Part shown: in pieces, positions 15,241 to 24,551 of the stretch
Position numbering within the stretch: the first letter of the stretch is position 1
How the letters are laid out: each line of letters starts with the position of its first letter
Origin: Hyphomicrobiales bacterium
GTDB taxonomy: Bacteria > Pseudomonadota > Alphaproteobacteria > Rhizobiales > Kaistiaceae
Direction: 5' to 3'
NCBI GenBank assembly: GCA_024222895.1
Contig: JAAEOR010000566.1
Location: 1-32,001 of the forward strand
DNA: 32,001 bases
Program-made: the position numbers and the translations under genes
The notes under the pieces: model-generated
The model's input: the letters and a program-made list of their open reading frames with translations, nothing else
What the model was told of the DNA's origin: nothing
Database searches by the model: none

Positions 15241-16566
15241 TCAGCGCCGGGCCGCCTCACCAGTCGCGGGCCGGCTCGATCGCTGCCGCCCCCCGCCTTT
15301 GGCCGACGCACCGCCGTCACGGTTGGGGCCACGATATTTCGACCGGGACTTCCATGCCGGCGGCCGGCGTCGCTTGCTCCCCCCGCGGGCCGGACGGGCA
15401 CCGTTGCCCGGTGCGTTTGTCGACGCCGCGGTGGTTTCTTCGACCGGCATGTCGCCCTCGGCCGCGATCCGGCTTCTGATCAGCCGTTCGATCGCGCGCA
15501 GGAACGGCACCTCGTCGGCGCTGCACAGCGAGATCGCCACGCCCGCCGCCCCCGCCCGACCGGTACGGCCGATGCGATGCACGTAAGTCTCCGGGACATT
15601 CGGCAGTTCGTAATTGATGACGTGAGTGATCCCCGCCACATCGATGCCGCGAGCGGCGATGTCGGTGGCGATCAGCACGGGAACCCGGCCGCTGCGAAAG
15701 GAGGCCAACGCCCGTTCGCGTTGACCCTGGCTCTTGTTGCCGTGAATCGCCGCCGCCTTGGTACCGGCCTTGGCCAGCTTCCGCGCCACTTTGTCCGCTC
15801 CGTGCTTGGTGCGGGTAAAGACGAGCGCGCGCTCGATCGGTTCGTCCTTCAGCATCGTTGCGAGCTTCTCCGGCTTGTCGCCGCGGGCGACATGAACCAC
15901 CTGCTGATCAATCAGCGCGGCGGTGGTCGCCGGCGGTGCAACGCGGATGGTCTCCGGTTCAACCAGGATCTCGTCGGCCAGCCGGGCGATGTCCGGCGCC
16001 ATGGTCGCCGAGAACATCAGCGTCTGCCGTTCCGGCGGCAGCTTGGCGATGATCCGGCGAATGTCACGGATGAATCCCATGTCGAGCATCCGGTCGGCTT
16101 CGTCGAGAACGAGGACATCGACCGCATCGAGTTTGAGCGCGCCAGCGCCGGTGAGGTCGATCAGGCGCCCCGGCGTGGCGACGACAATGTCGGCTCCGGC
16201 GGAAACTGCTCGGATCTGTTTGCGGATCGGCACACCGCCGATCACCAGTCGCACACTGATCGGCAGATGCCGGCCATAAATGGTGAAGGCATCGGCGATC
16301 TGGCCGGACAACTCACGGGTCGGGCTGAGAACAAGGACGCGGCAATGCTTGGGTGCCGCCGGTTTCGGCGCCGCTGCGAGCCGGTTAAGGATCGGCAGGG
16401 CGAACGCGGCAGTCTTGCCGGTGCCTGTCTGGGCAATCCCGATCAGGTGGCGACCAGCGCCGACCAACGGAATTGCGGCGGCCTGAATCGGAGTCGGGGT
16501 TGAATAGCGCGCGTCCTTGAGGGCGCGGCCAATAGGCTCGGCAAGGCCGAGCTCTGCGAATGACAT
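15241..16566 (-). CDS. rhlE: DEAD-box ATP-dependent RNA helicase, RhlE type
   Basis: The 441-residue protein has the full set of DEAD-box motifs. The Q motif region is YSTPTPIQAAAIP, motif I AQTGTGKTAAFALPIL, motif Ia SPTRELSGQI, motif II LDEADRMLDMGF, motif III FSATM, motif V ATDIAARGIDV and motif VI HRIGRTGRAG. A basic, Gly/Arg/Ser-rich tail of about 70 residues follows the core, as is usual for RhlE proteins that act in RNA unwinding, ribosome assembly and mRNA turnover, often at low temperature. The start at ATG 16566 matches the family N-terminus (MSFAELGL). The ribosome site is weak (AAGAAAG). It stands alone with a 329-base upstream region, which could hold a long 5' leader. Confidence 0.93.
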   Translation of the reverse strand: MSFAELGLAEPIGRALKDARYSTPTPIQAAAIPLVGAGRHLIGIAQTGTGKTAAFALPILNRLAAAPKPAAPKHCRVLVLSPTRELSGQIADAFTIYGRHLPISVRLVIGGVPIRKQIRAVSAGADIVVATPGRLIDLTGAGALKLDAVDVLVLDEADRMLDMGFIRDIRRIIAKLPPERQTLMFSATMAPDIARLADEILVEPETIRVAPPATTAALIDQQVVHVARGDKPEKLATMLKDEPIERALVFTRTKHGADKVARKLAKAGTKAAAIHGNKSQGQRERALASFRSGRVPVLIATDIAARGIDVAGITHVINYELPNVPETYVHRIGRTGRAGAAGVAISLCSADEVPFLRAIERLIRSRIAAEGDMPVEETTAASTNAPGNGARPARGGSKRRRPPAWKSRSKYRGPNRDGGASAKGGGRQRSSRPATGEAARR

Positions 16567-16895
16567 GTGTGGTTTCTTTCTTGATATTACGCGATCGTCG
16601 ACCGCCCCGTCGGAGCGGATCGCGATCGTCAGGCGTTGGGGACATCCCCGCGCGGCCTGGGTTGTCTTGTTGTTGATTGGAAATTTCGCGGGCCGAACAC
16701 CGAAATTCGGATAACGCGCTTCGAGCCCGCAGCCCCTATATCGGCGCTTCGGGCATCGATTACCAGCTCTTTTTTTTATGGGAACGGAACGATCTGGCTT
16801 AACCCGCTTCTTTCATGTCGAGGCTGTGGAACCATCAAAGAGCCCCCAATGGTCCGGCAGGCGGTCGCGCCCGGATGTCCATCGACCGTAACCCA
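16567..16895. other. Upstream/leader region of the RNA helicase gene
   Basis: This gap lies before the helicase (transcribed leftwards) and after the dehydrogenase stop at 16896. No gene is seen. The 9-base sequence GCGATCGTC occurs twice, at 16591-16599 and 16622-16630, and a run of eight T lies near 16771 on the plus strand. Such leaders of helicase genes often carry regulatory RNA structure, but no known element was recognised. Confidence 0.3.
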
Positions 16896-18605
16896 TCAGG
16901 CTGCTGCGGCATCCGCCAGATCGATATTGTGGTGGTCGGCGAGGTCAGCCAGGAACCGGCTGACTTCGTCGCTTCGCCGGGCGTCACTCCACCCAAGCGA
17001 CCGGCCGACGATATCCGACACCTCGTTGACCAGGGCTGCGGTGACACTGCCAGTGATCGCCAGGGACGTGCGACCATAGAAGAGGTCGCCGAGGCGTTCG
17101 ACCATCTCCTGTCCGGCTAGATATTGGATCTCGCGACGCGAATAGTCCGTCGCCTGGGCGAGCGGCACATCGGGGCGCTCACCGCAAAAGCGGGCAACGG
17201 CTTCCGCCGCCGTACCGTAGCGTCGAACAAGCAGCGCTGCCCGCGCCGCCGGCAGTGCGTGGCGTCGCGCAAGGTCGCGCGCGAAGCGCTGGCGATCGTC
17301 CGGAAAGCCGGCACCGCCCCCGATCGGTAGGCTGCGCGTGCCGCCGAGACGCGGGCGATCCAGTCGCTGCAGCACGGCGTCAGCGGCCTCCTCCGCGAAG
17401 GCGCGAAAGGTCGTCCATTTGCCGCCGACCAGGTCGAAGACCGGGAACGGCCGGTCGCGATCAGCCTCGCTCACCGGGATCGAGTGGTCGCGGGTGACCT
17501 CGCCCGTCTCCGTCCCGGCCATTCGGGGGAGCGGCCGGATGCCGCAATAGCGGTAGACGATGTCGTCGGGCGCTACGTCGATGTCAGGAAAGATCTTCCC
17601 GAGAGCCGCAAGCATATAGGCAACTTCGTCCGCCTCGCAGCGCGCCGCGTCAGCATCGCCGACGGCGATGTCAGTTGAACCGAGCAACACCCGGTTGAGA
17701 TAGGGATAGACGAGGCAGATACGACCGTCCTGCGACTCGAAATAAACCATCCTGCCGTCGAGCCGATCGAGCAGGTCCGGCTTGTCGAGAATGAGATGGG
17801 AACCCTTGGCACCGCCGATGCGGGTCGTGGCAAGACCGAGTTCCGCATTGACCCTGTCGATCCACGGTCCCGCGGCGTTGACGACGATTTGCGGTTCCAC
17901 TTCCCAAATGGTGCCATCGATCCCGTCACGCAGCGACACCTTGCCGGCCGTATGACCGACGACCGCGACATGATTGAGCGCGACGCCTGCCGGGTGATCG
18001 GCCATGGCGTCCAGCGCCAGTTCGAGGCCGAGGCGCTCGGGCGCCGTGATCGCCGCATCGTAGTAGGTCGCTCCGCCCAGGAAATGCCGATCGATGCCGG
18101 GGAGCAGGCGCCGCAGTTTCGTGCCGCTCAACAGGCGATGGCGCGGCATCTGCCGCTCGCGCCGGCCGAGCAAATCGTAAAGGGTCAGGCCCGCCGCAAT
18201 GGCCGCAAATCCACGCTCACGGATCCTGGCGCGACACCCGAGGAACCGCCGCACCGCACCTAGTAGTCCGCCGAAGACGTTCGGTACCGGAACGACCGTT
18301 TCGAGCGGGTGGACCAGGTGCGGAGCATTCCTGAGCAGGCGGTTCCGCTCCAGCGCCGACTCTCGCACGAGTCGAAAGTCGCCGGTTTCCAGGTATTTCA
18401 GACCACCGTGAATCATGCGAGACGGCGCGGCGCTGGTCCCGGCACAAAAGTCGCCACGGTCGACAATCAGACAATCGACGCCTTGCAAGGACAGATCACG
18501 GAAGACACCCAGGCCATTAATGCCTGCGCCAATGATGAGCACCGGGGCGCGCTTGCCGCGAATCCGCGCGATGAGATCGCTCCGGCTTGGGCGGCGTACC
18601 GTCAT
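16896..18605 (-). CDS. GlpD/EryB-like FAD-dependent polyol-phosphate dehydrogenase
   Basis: The 569-residue flavoprotein belongs to the glycerol-3-phosphate dehydrogenase family. The FAD-binding GAGINGLG is at residues 26-33, SRMIHGGLKYLE at 62-73, and the C-terminal DAO_C-type helical domain occupies roughly the last 130 residues. It would oxidise a polyol phosphate at the membrane and pass electrons to quinone. Beside ordinary GlpD, the family includes EryB, which acts on erythritol 4-phosphate. The stretch GGLLGAVRRFLGC...ERGFAAIAAGLTLYD resembles EryB-like members. The upstream kinase gene ends two bases before this start (TGA-AG-ATG), so translation is coupled, which argues that the kinase product is the substrate. 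Glycerol 3-phosphate remains possible. Confidence 0.85.
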   Translation of the reverse strand: MTVRRPSRSDLIARIRGKRAPVLIIGAGINGLGVFRDLSLQGVDCLIVDRGDFCAGTSAAPSRMIHGGLKYLETGDFRLVRESALERNRLLRNAPHLVHPLETVVPVPNVFGGLLGAVRRFLGCRARIRERGFAAIAAGLTLYDLLGRRERQMPRHRLLSGTKLRRLLPGIDRHFLGGATYYDAAITAPERLGLELALDAMADHPAGVALNHVAVVGHTAGKVSLRDGIDGTIWEVEPQIVVNAAGPWIDRVNAELGLATTRIGGAKGSHLILDKPDLLDRLDGRMVYFESQDGRICLVYPYLNRVLLGSTDIAVGDADAARCEADEVAYMLAALGKIFPDIDVAPDDIVYRYCGIRPLPRMAGTETGEVTRDHSIPVSEADRDRPFPVFDLVGGKWTTFRAFAEEAADAVLQRLDRPRLGGTRSLPIGGGAGFPDDRQRFARDLARRHALPAARAALLVRRYGTAAEAVARFCGERPDVPLAQATDYSRREIQYLAGQEMVERLGDLFYGRTSLAITGSVTAALVNEVSDIVGRSLGWSDARRSDEVSRFLADLADHHNIDLADAAAA

Positions 18606-18607
18606 CT

Positions 18608-20119
18608 TCAGATGCGCAGTGCGTGCCAGAGCGGCGCGACCCGTTCGATCGCCTCTTGATAGCGCTTATAAGCGGCCGAGAGATCCCGGTGGCGATCGCG
18701 ATCCGGATAGAGGCGGTGCAGCACCCGGCGCGTCGCTGTCGAGGCGGCGTCGATCGACGGGTAGCGGCCAACCCCGACGCCGGCGGCCAAAGCAACACCA
18801 AGCGCACCGACCTCCTCCTGGTCGACGACGGTGATCTCGAGGTCCAGTGCGTCGGAAAAGAGCTGGCTGAACATCGGGTTGCGCGCGCCACCACCGGCGA
18901 GCGTCGCAGCTGTGACAGGAAACCTGGTGCGCAGGACGTCGACGTGCTCCTTGTGATTGAACACGATCCCTTCGAACACGGCGCGCAGAACGTCCCCCCG
19001 CCGGTGCCATCCCTGCAAGCCGATGAGGCTTGCCGAGGCCTCGCCACCGCGGGGCGATCCGAACAGGAACGGATGGTAGATCAGCCGGCTTTCGTGGCCG
19101 AATGCGGCAGCGACCTCGTCGTCGACGAAGTTGAAGACCGAGGCACCGGTTTCGTTTGCCAATTCCACCGCGTCACGGAAGAACTGGTGCATGATCCATT
19201 CGCTGTTGGCGCTCGAGGCCGGCGAAATCGCCATGTTGTTCCACTCGCCCGGCCGAAACCCGTTTCGGCAGAACCAGCGTGCGTCGAGGGCCGGCTGTGA
19301 GGAAATCACCTCGTTGATGCTGTAGGTGCCCGCGATCAGGCAAAGCTGTCCGGGTTTGACGCAACCGGTACCGATGGCGCTCGCGGTCACGTCGTGGAGC
19401 CCGGTGACGACCGGAGTCCCAGGCACAAGCCCGGTGTCACCGGCGGCTGCCGCGGTCACTGTCCCGACGACATCGGTAACCGCGAGGATCGGCGGCAGGG
19501 CTGTGGCCAGTTCGTCGAGGCCAAACAGCGAGAGCACCGCCGGATCATAGGTCTGGGTGTTGACGTTGGTAAACGAGACGCTCGCCTCGGTCGTGTCGGT
19601 AGCAACGATGCCGGTCAGCTGAAAGCGCAGCCAATCCTTGCAGGAGACGGCCCAACCGATGTCCGCGTACCGGTCGGGCTGATGCTCTTTGATCCAGGCC
19701 AGGACGGCGGCAGGCGCTGCTTGACTGGGCTGCTGGCCAGTCAGTTCGAGCGACCGGGCGAGCACGCCAGCGTGCTGCCAATCGCCGACAATATCGACCG
19801 CCCGGCTGTCGAGAGACAGAACGGCTTTGCCAAGCGGCGTGCCGTCGCGGCGCAAAGGATAGACGCCATCTCCGTGCCCGGTTACCCCGATGCCGGCGAT
19901 CGAAGCAGGATCGACCCCGCTGTTGGCCAGGCAGGTCCGAATTGCCTCGACGGCTACCGACCACACGGTCGCCATGTCTCGCTCGACATGTCCCGGCGCC
20001 GAAAACAGCTGAGGCGCCTCGGCCCGACCGATCCCGACCGCCTTGCCGTGCAGATCGAAGAGCACCGCCTTGGTGACGGTCAGGCCGCTATCGATGCCGA
20101 GCAGATGGGTCGCCACCAT
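18608..20119 (-). CDS. FGGY-family carbohydrate kinase, LyxK/EryA-like
   Basis: The 503-residue protein has both FGGY domains. The N-terminal phosphate-binding loop is LLGIDSGLTVTKAVLFD (about residues 6-22), followed by GHVERDMATVW, IGVTGHGDGVYPL and SLDSRAVDIV. The C-terminal ATP-binding domain has TLAGGGARNPMFSQLFSDAL and EEVGALGVALAA. From memory, the order of motifs and SPASSANSEW resemble L-xylulose kinase LyxK more than glycerol kinase or xylulokinase. The substrate is probably a keto-pentose, polyol or related sugar. GGAG lies seven bases before ATG 20119. It is the first gene of an operon with the dehydrogenase and is divergent from a PfkB kinase, sharing a 321-base promoter region. 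Confidence 0.85.
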   Translation of the reverse strand: MVATHLLGIDSGLTVTKAVLFDLHGKAVGIGRAEAPQLFSAPGHVERDMATVWSVAVEAIRTCLANSGVDPASIAGIGVTGHGDGVYPLRRDGTPLGKAVLSLDSRAVDIVGDWQHAGVLARSLELTGQQPSQAAPAAVLAWIKEHQPDRYADIGWAVSCKDWLRFQLTGIVATDTTEASVSFTNVNTQTYDPAVLSLFGLDELATALPPILAVTDVVGTVTAAAAGDTGLVPGTPVVTGLHDVTASAIGTGCVKPGQLCLIAGTYSINEVISSQPALDARWFCRNGFRPGEWNNMAISPASSANSEWIMHQFFRDAVELANETGASVFNFVDDEVAAAFGHESRLIYHPFLFGSPRGGEASASLIGLQGWHRRGDVLRAVFEGIVFNHKEHVDVLRTRFPVTAATLAGGGARNPMFSQLFSDALDLEITVVDQEEVGALGVALAAGVGVGRYPSIDAASTATRRVLHRLYPDRDRHRDLSAAYKRYQEAIERVAPLWHALRI

Positions 20120-20440
20120 GTCAGTACTCCAAGGCTAATGGAGCGACTTTGACGTCTGAGTCCAACTTGCGGCCAGGCTCACGCTCACATGTCAATTTTA
20201 TAAGCTCCATTAGAATCGGACGCTTCCCGGAGTAGCGCCCAGGCGCCGGATCGGTCGATGACGAACGCGGTCGGTGGATCCGGGTGATCGCACTAGGCGG
20301 ACTGCATCGCGATCCAACCTGCTACCGCCACCCGGGCACACACGGGATCCACGATCCCGACCGGTGAACATAATGTGTTGTCAAACAGGCGCCAATCCTC
20401 AGACTGTTCCAGTGGCAAATCCCGGATTCGAGGCGCATCA
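20120..20440. promoter_or_regulatory. Divergent promoter region with a spaced inverted repeat
   Basis: This gap lies between the FGGY kinase (leftwards) and the PfkB kinase (rightwards). CTAATGGAGC at 20135-20144 and its exact complement GCTCCATTAG at 20204-20213 are 59 bases apart. A TATAAG sequence at 20199-20204 abuts the second arm and could be a plus-strand -10 box. The arrangement suits one regulator binding two half-sites or two operators. No regulator gene is adjacent; the LacI gene near 30 kb is the only sugar-type regulator in the window, and its operator is different. Confidence 0.45.
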
Positions 20441-21385
20441 ATGACGTTCGACTACACCGCAATGGGGTTCTACACGTTTGATTGCCTCGGGCGTCCGGTC
20501 ACCCACCTGCCATCCGGGGCCGGCACGATCTACATCGACGAGATGACCCTGGCGGTCTCCGGCACCGCCGGCGCCGGTGCGATCGTGGCAGCCAAATACG
20601 GTCTGTCAGTCCAGGCGGTGGGCGCGGTCGGGGGCGACGATATGGGCGACTGGGTGCTGATGAAGCTCGAAAGCTTCGGCATCGATACACAGACAATGCA
20701 GCGCATCCCGAACATGTCGACCTCGTCCTCGATCATCACGACCCGGCCCGACGGCGCCCGACCGGCATTCCACAAGAAGGGCGCGACCAATGCCTTCTTC
20801 GTCTCCGATCAGGAATTCGATCGTGTGCTCGACACCCGGATCCTCCATGTCGGCGGCGTCGGCCTGATGGACCGGATGGATGGCGGCCGCACCACCGACG
20901 TGATGAAGACGGCAAAGGCCCGCGGTTGCATCACTACCCTGGACGTCTTCGCCAGCACCCCGGCAGCGCTGCCCGTGGTCGAGGCGTTGCTGCCCTATAC
21001 CGACTACTTCCTGCCGTCCGAAGAGGAGGCCGGAGCGTTATCCGGCCGCACCGATTTTGACGATATGGCGAATTTCCTCCTCGACAAAGGCGCAGGATGT
21101 GTTGTCCTGACCCTCGGCGCGGCCGGTGCTCTCTACCGCCATCGCGACGGCACCCGGTTTCACCTGCCGGCCTTCGACATCGAGGTGGTTTGCACCTGCG
21201 GTTGCGGCGATAGTTTCAATGCCGGCTTTGCAACGGGACTGCACCAGGGGCTCGATCCGGAAGGCTGCGTCCGGCTGGCCCAGGCCACGTCCGCCCAAAC
21301 CGCCATGGGCCTCGGGTCCCAGGCCGTGGTCCGGTCGCTGGCGGAGACGGAGGCCTTCGCCCGAACCACCCCGACCCGGGATTAG
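20441..21385 (+). CDS. PfkB (ribokinase)-family carbohydrate kinase
   Basis: The 314-residue protein has the PfkB fold. The first signature is a glycine-rich stretch, AVSGTAGAGAIVAAKYGLSV, at about residues 38-57, with AVGAVGGDDMGDWV just after. The second signature, CTCGCGDSFNAGFATGL, is near 251-267, with D257 as catalytic base. The usual GAGD anion hole is GCGD here. TSSSIITTRPDGARPAFH indicates a sugar-type acceptor lid. ATG 20441 is chosen over an upstream ATG because GAGG lies seven bases upstream and the fold begins immediately. The acceptor could be a sugar phosphate, a ketohexose or a nucleoside. The divergent kinase/dehydrogenase operon suggests that the three enzymes serve one sugar or polyol route. 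Confidence 0.82.
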   Translation: MTFDYTAMGFYTFDCLGRPVTHLPSGAGTIYIDEMTLAVSGTAGAGAIVAAKYGLSVQAVGAVGGDDMGDWVLMKLESFGIDTQTMQRIPNMSTSSSIITTRPDGARPAFHKKGATNAFFVSDQEFDRVLDTRILHVGGVGLMDRMDGGRTTDVMKTAKARGCITTLDVFASTPAALPVVEALLPYTDYFLPSEEEAGALSGRTDFDDMANFLLDKGAGCVVLTLGAAGALYRHRDGTRFHLPAFDIEVVCTCGCGDSFNAGFATGLHQGLDPEGCVRLAQATSAQTAMGLGSQAVVRSLAETEAFARTTPTRD

Positions 21386-21649
21386 TGGTCCAACGCTGTT
21401 TCTGACGGGAACCATGGCCGCGGAGCGAGGCGTTGCCAAGAGCGGCGATGCCGGCGACGTACCCGATCGTTTACCATCCGTGTTTCGTTGCGCTGCCGTC
21501 CTTTTGCCGCCATTGTCACCCACCACGAGGGACAGATTGGCTCTCGCTCGCCGAGCCGCCTGGCCTCACGTTCGTGGATGCAGCGGCCTGCCTTCGACCA
21601 GTGTTTCATTCGCCGATCGTCCGGCGTTTCACCATCAAGGATCCGACCC

Positions 21650-22267
21650 ATGTCACATGGTTGGCGACTCGCGGCAGCTATTGCCGTCTTCTTCGCTCCC
21701 GCTCACCTGAGCGCACAGACCGAAGTGGGCGCGGTAACCCGAGCACAGGGAGAGTCCATCGGTATCCACGAAGGCTCGCGGCGGTCGCTGAGCGCCGGAT
21801 TGCCGGTCTACCTTAAGGAAGAAGTCTCCACGGCCGCATCGGCAAAGCTCGAAATCACTTTTGCGGACGGCACGGTGCTCACCCTCGGCGAACAGGCGCG
21901 GATCGTCATCGACGCCTTCGTTTACAACCCAGGAGATGGGCTGGATCAACTGCTGGTCTCCACCAGCGGCCCCTTCCGCATGGTCAGCGGCGCACTGAAA
22001 CGGCCGGCCGCGACGATCGAGGTGGACACGCCGGTCGCGCTGATCGGCGTGCGTGGCACCGATTTCTGGGCCGGGCCCATCGATGATCGCTATGGCGTTC
22101 TGTTACTAGAGGGCGCCGTCACCGTGACCAATGATGCCGGTACTGCAACACTCGACGAACCTGGCCAGGGGGTCAATCTCGACAGCCGGGACCTTCCACC
22201 GGACCCGGTGACAACCTGGCCGGTCGAGAAGGCGGCACGAGCGCTCGGGGCCGTCACCTTTAATTGA
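21650..22267 (+). CDS. Secreted FecR-domain protein
   Basis: The 205-residue protein begins with a signal peptide (MSHGWRLAAAIAVFFAPAHL, cleavage probably after SAQ). The mature part carries a FecR domain: ADGTVLTLGEQARIVIDAFV, then VDTPVALIGVRGTDFWAG, where IGVRGT is the family signature, and a GAVTVTNDAG strand. AAGGA lies eight bases before ATG 21650. It lacks the anti-sigma N-terminal helix and single membrane anchor of true FecR, and no ECF sigma gene is nearby. It is therefore more likely a soluble periplasmic protein of the stand-alone FecR group, whose role is unknown. It lies 264 bases after the PfkB kinase and is probably separately transcribed. Confidence 0.82.
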   Translation: MSHGWRLAAAIAVFFAPAHLSAQTEVGAVTRAQGESIGIHEGSRRSLSAGLPVYLKEEVSTAASAKLEITFADGTVLTLGEQARIVIDAFVYNPGDGLDQLLVSTSGPFRMVSGALKRPAATIEVDTPVALIGVRGTDFWAGPIDDRYGVLLLEGAVTVTNDAGTATLDEPGQGVNLDSRDLPPDPVTTWPVEKAARALGAVTFN

Positions 22268-22583
22268 GCTGGAGTAGAATGCAGGCATCGGTGTGTCTCG
22301 ACCGACAGCACGACGGCACCAATCGCGGCAAACTCATCGTCCAGGTCAGCTCCCCGCCCGAGATGTCTTAGGCGCCACCGGTTGAGAGGCAAGCCAGGCT
22401 CGATCAGGGGACACGGAGACGGGCACACCGGTGAAGGATCCGGGCGGCGTGAAATCTCCGCCGGCACAAGCGCCGTCGAAATCGGTTGGCTCTTCAACCC
22501 GGTCGGTAAGGTGACTTTCCGCCCATCCCCTGGACGTCCGAAGCGAAAAGCCGACGCCAGGCCGATATCGGGAGACCATCACC
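22268..22583. other. Intergenic region without a recognised feature
   Basis: These 316 bases separate the FecR-domain gene from the glyoxalase-fold gene on the same strand. No ribosome site with a credible gene, no strong hairpin and no repeat was found. It presumably holds the promoter of the gene at 22584. Confidence 0.35.
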
Positions 22584-22976
22584 ATGGCAGACTGGTTCGA
22601 ACAGCCCGGCATTATCGTTTTCACCGAGAACTATGACGCCTGCCTGGCGTTCTACGGCAAGACGCTCGGGCTGCAACAGGTCGACAAGAAGGAAGGGCTC
22701 ACCACATTCGCGTTCGGCGCGGCTTATCTGATGGTCGAAACTGGCGGCGTCGCCAGCACCGGTGAAAAGGCCCTCGCCGAGAATCCGATCACCATCCGCT
22801 TCAATGTCGCCGATGTCGCAGCTGCGGCCGAGATGTTGCGCCAACGCGGCGTTGAGGTCATCATCCGGCAATGGGACTGGGGTATAACCGGGACGATGTT
22901 CGACCCCGACGGCAACCGGGTGCAATTGAAGAACCACACCAACGAGTATGCAGTGCGTGACACCGGAGACGTCTGA
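22584..22976 (+). CDS. Glyoxalase/bleomycin-resistance (VOC) family protein
   Basis: The 130-residue protein is a single-chain VOC protein with two beta-alpha-beta-beta-beta modules: FTENYDACLAFYGKTLGLQQ near residues 13-32 in the first, and ITIRFNVADVAAAAEMLRQR plus GTMFDPDGNRVQLKN in the second. FDPDGN followed by a hydrophobic strand is the usual metal-ligand end of the fold. These proteins range from lactoylglutathione lyases and dioxygenases to drug-binding proteins, so a reaction cannot be fixed. GGGAG lies nine bases upstream of the start. It is cytoplasmic and lies 150 bases before the transporter gene. Confidence 0.85.
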   Translation: MADWFEQPGIIVFTENYDACLAFYGKTLGLQQVDKKEGLTTFAFGAAYLMVETGGVASTGEKALAENPITIRFNVADVAAAAEMLRQRGVEVIIRQWDWGITGTMFDPDGNRVQLKNHTNEYAVRDTGDV

Positions 22977-23126
22977 TCCAAGCCATCATGATCGCCGCCC
23001 GGAAACCGATTTCACCACAGAGCACGACGCGGAATGCCTGTCGGTCATTCTCTGGTTCGCAATATCCGTGTGTCAGATATCGAAACCTGATTGCTGCGTG
23101 ACTGGATCCTGGGGGGATCAGCTGGC

Positions 23127-24350
23127 GTGACCACCCTCACCATCGTCGTCTTTGTGGTCGTCTATCTGGCCATGGCCCTCGGTCGCGTGCCGGGCTTCAA
23201 GGTCGACCGCGCCGGCGCCGCCCTGGTCGGCGCATTCGTGTTGCAGGTAACCGGCGCGATCTCCATGGAAAAAGCATGGCAATCGGTCGACTATTCGACC
23301 ATGGCACTGCTCTTCGGGCTGATGATGGTCTCGGCCCAGTTCACCATGTCCGGATTCTACACCGCCGTGACCGGTTGGGTGGCAGGAGTCCACACCGGTC
23401 CGCCGATGCTATTGGCGGTGGTCATCGGTACAGCGGGAGCGCTATCCGCGCTCCTCACCAACGATGTGGTCGCCGTGGCGATGGCGCCACTCCTGGTCGA
23501 TGCTTGCCGCGCCCGGCACCTCAATCCGGTGCCCTATCTGCTGGCGCTCGGCTTTGCCGCCAATGCCGGCTCGGTCGCAACCATCATCGGCAGCCCGCAG
23601 AACATCGTCGTGGCCGAGGCGCTGGACCTGCCCTTTGTCACCTATACCCTGGCCACCATCGTGCCGGCACTGTTCGCCATGCTGACGATCTGGCTGGTCC
23701 TGGTCTTTTTCTATCGCGGCAGGTGGGTAGGCAGCAAAAGCCTCGGTGGCAGCCAGTCGGCTCCCGTGCCGTTCGATCGGATTGAAGCGGTCAAAGGCGG
23801 CCTGATTGCGCTGCTCGTCCTCGTCGCCTTCGTCTTCTCCGACATACCGCGGGCTCAAATCGCGCTCGGCGCGGCCGGCCTGCTGTTGCTCAACCGCCAC
23901 TTCACTTCGCGCGACATGATGCGTGAGGCCAACACCAGCCTGTTGATCATGCTGTTCGGGCTCTTCATCGTCAACGCCGCGTTCGCCGCGACCGGACTGC
24001 CGGATCGGGCGATTGCCGGGCTGGAAAGCGCGGGCGTGAACCTGACCAGCCCCGAGTGGTTGTTCGCGATTGCGGCGTTGGCGAGCGACATCGTCGGCAA
24101 TACGCCGGCGGTCATCCTGCTGACCCCGCAGATCGACGGCATCACGGCCGGGATCGCAGTCACCCTTGCCAGCGGCCTTGCCAGCAATCTGGTGGTTTTC
24201 GGCAGCCTCGCGACCATTATCGTCGTCGAAGCCGCCAAGGATCGGGGAATTGCCATCTCCTTCGCCGAATTCTCACGATCCGGCGTTCCGATCACGATCG
24301 TCTCGCTCGCCTTCGCCTTCGCCTGGGTGACCCTCGTGCCGGGGGCTTAG
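23127..24350 (+). CDS. Ion transporter of the CitM/ArsB/SLC13-like superfamily
   Basis: The 407-residue protein is almost wholly hydrophobic, with about ten to twelve membrane segments, in two inverted halves. The hairpin motifs TAGALSALLTNDVVAVAMAP and, in the second half, LASDIVGNTPAVILLTP are typical of the ion transporter superfamily that includes ArsB, NhaD, CitM and SLC13 proteins. NAGSVATIIGSPQNIVVAEA is the conserved helix-breaking segment after the first motif. It probably moves an anion (dicarboxylate, arsenite, sulfate) or Na+/H+; which one cannot be told. GTG 23127 is chosen because a G-rich site (GGGGGGA) precedes it by nine bases; a TTG at 23091 is the alternative. No ars or cit genes are near. 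Confidence 0.85.
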   Translation: MTTLTIVVFVVVYLAMALGRVPGFKVDRAGAALVGAFVLQVTGAISMEKAWQSVDYSTMALLFGLMMVSAQFTMSGFYTAVTGWVAGVHTGPPMLLAVVIGTAGALSALLTNDVVAVAMAPLLVDACRARHLNPVPYLLALGFAANAGSVATIIGSPQNIVVAEALDLPFVTYTLATIVPALFAMLTIWLVLVFFYRGRWVGSKSLGGSQSAPVPFDRIEAVKGGLIALLVLVAFVFSDIPRAQIALGAAGLLLLNRHFTSRDMMREANTSLLIMLFGLFIVNAAFAATGLPDRAIAGLESAGVNLTSPEWLFAIAALASDIVGNTPAVILLTPQIDGITAGIAVTLASGLASNLVVFGSLATIIVVEAAKDRGIAISFAEFSRSGVPITIVSLAFAFAWVTLVPGA

Positions 24351-24551
24351 CGCGAAATTCTGTCGGGGCAACACAGTGGATGGAGACCGCGACCGATTGA
24401 TGCCGCGGACCCGTTGGCAAGTCTGATTACCCTGGCAGGGCGCCGGCGGCCGGACTGGCACGGACGGGTCAAGCTATGGCACAAACGCTGTTCCCTCACG
24501 CGTACACGCACGGGTATGGTTGTTGCCGAAGCACCAGGAAGGACCGGCCCG

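Noticed and set aside
16765-16785. Run of eight T as a terminator
   Set aside because: No hairpin precedes it on the plus strand and no plus-strand gene ends nearby.
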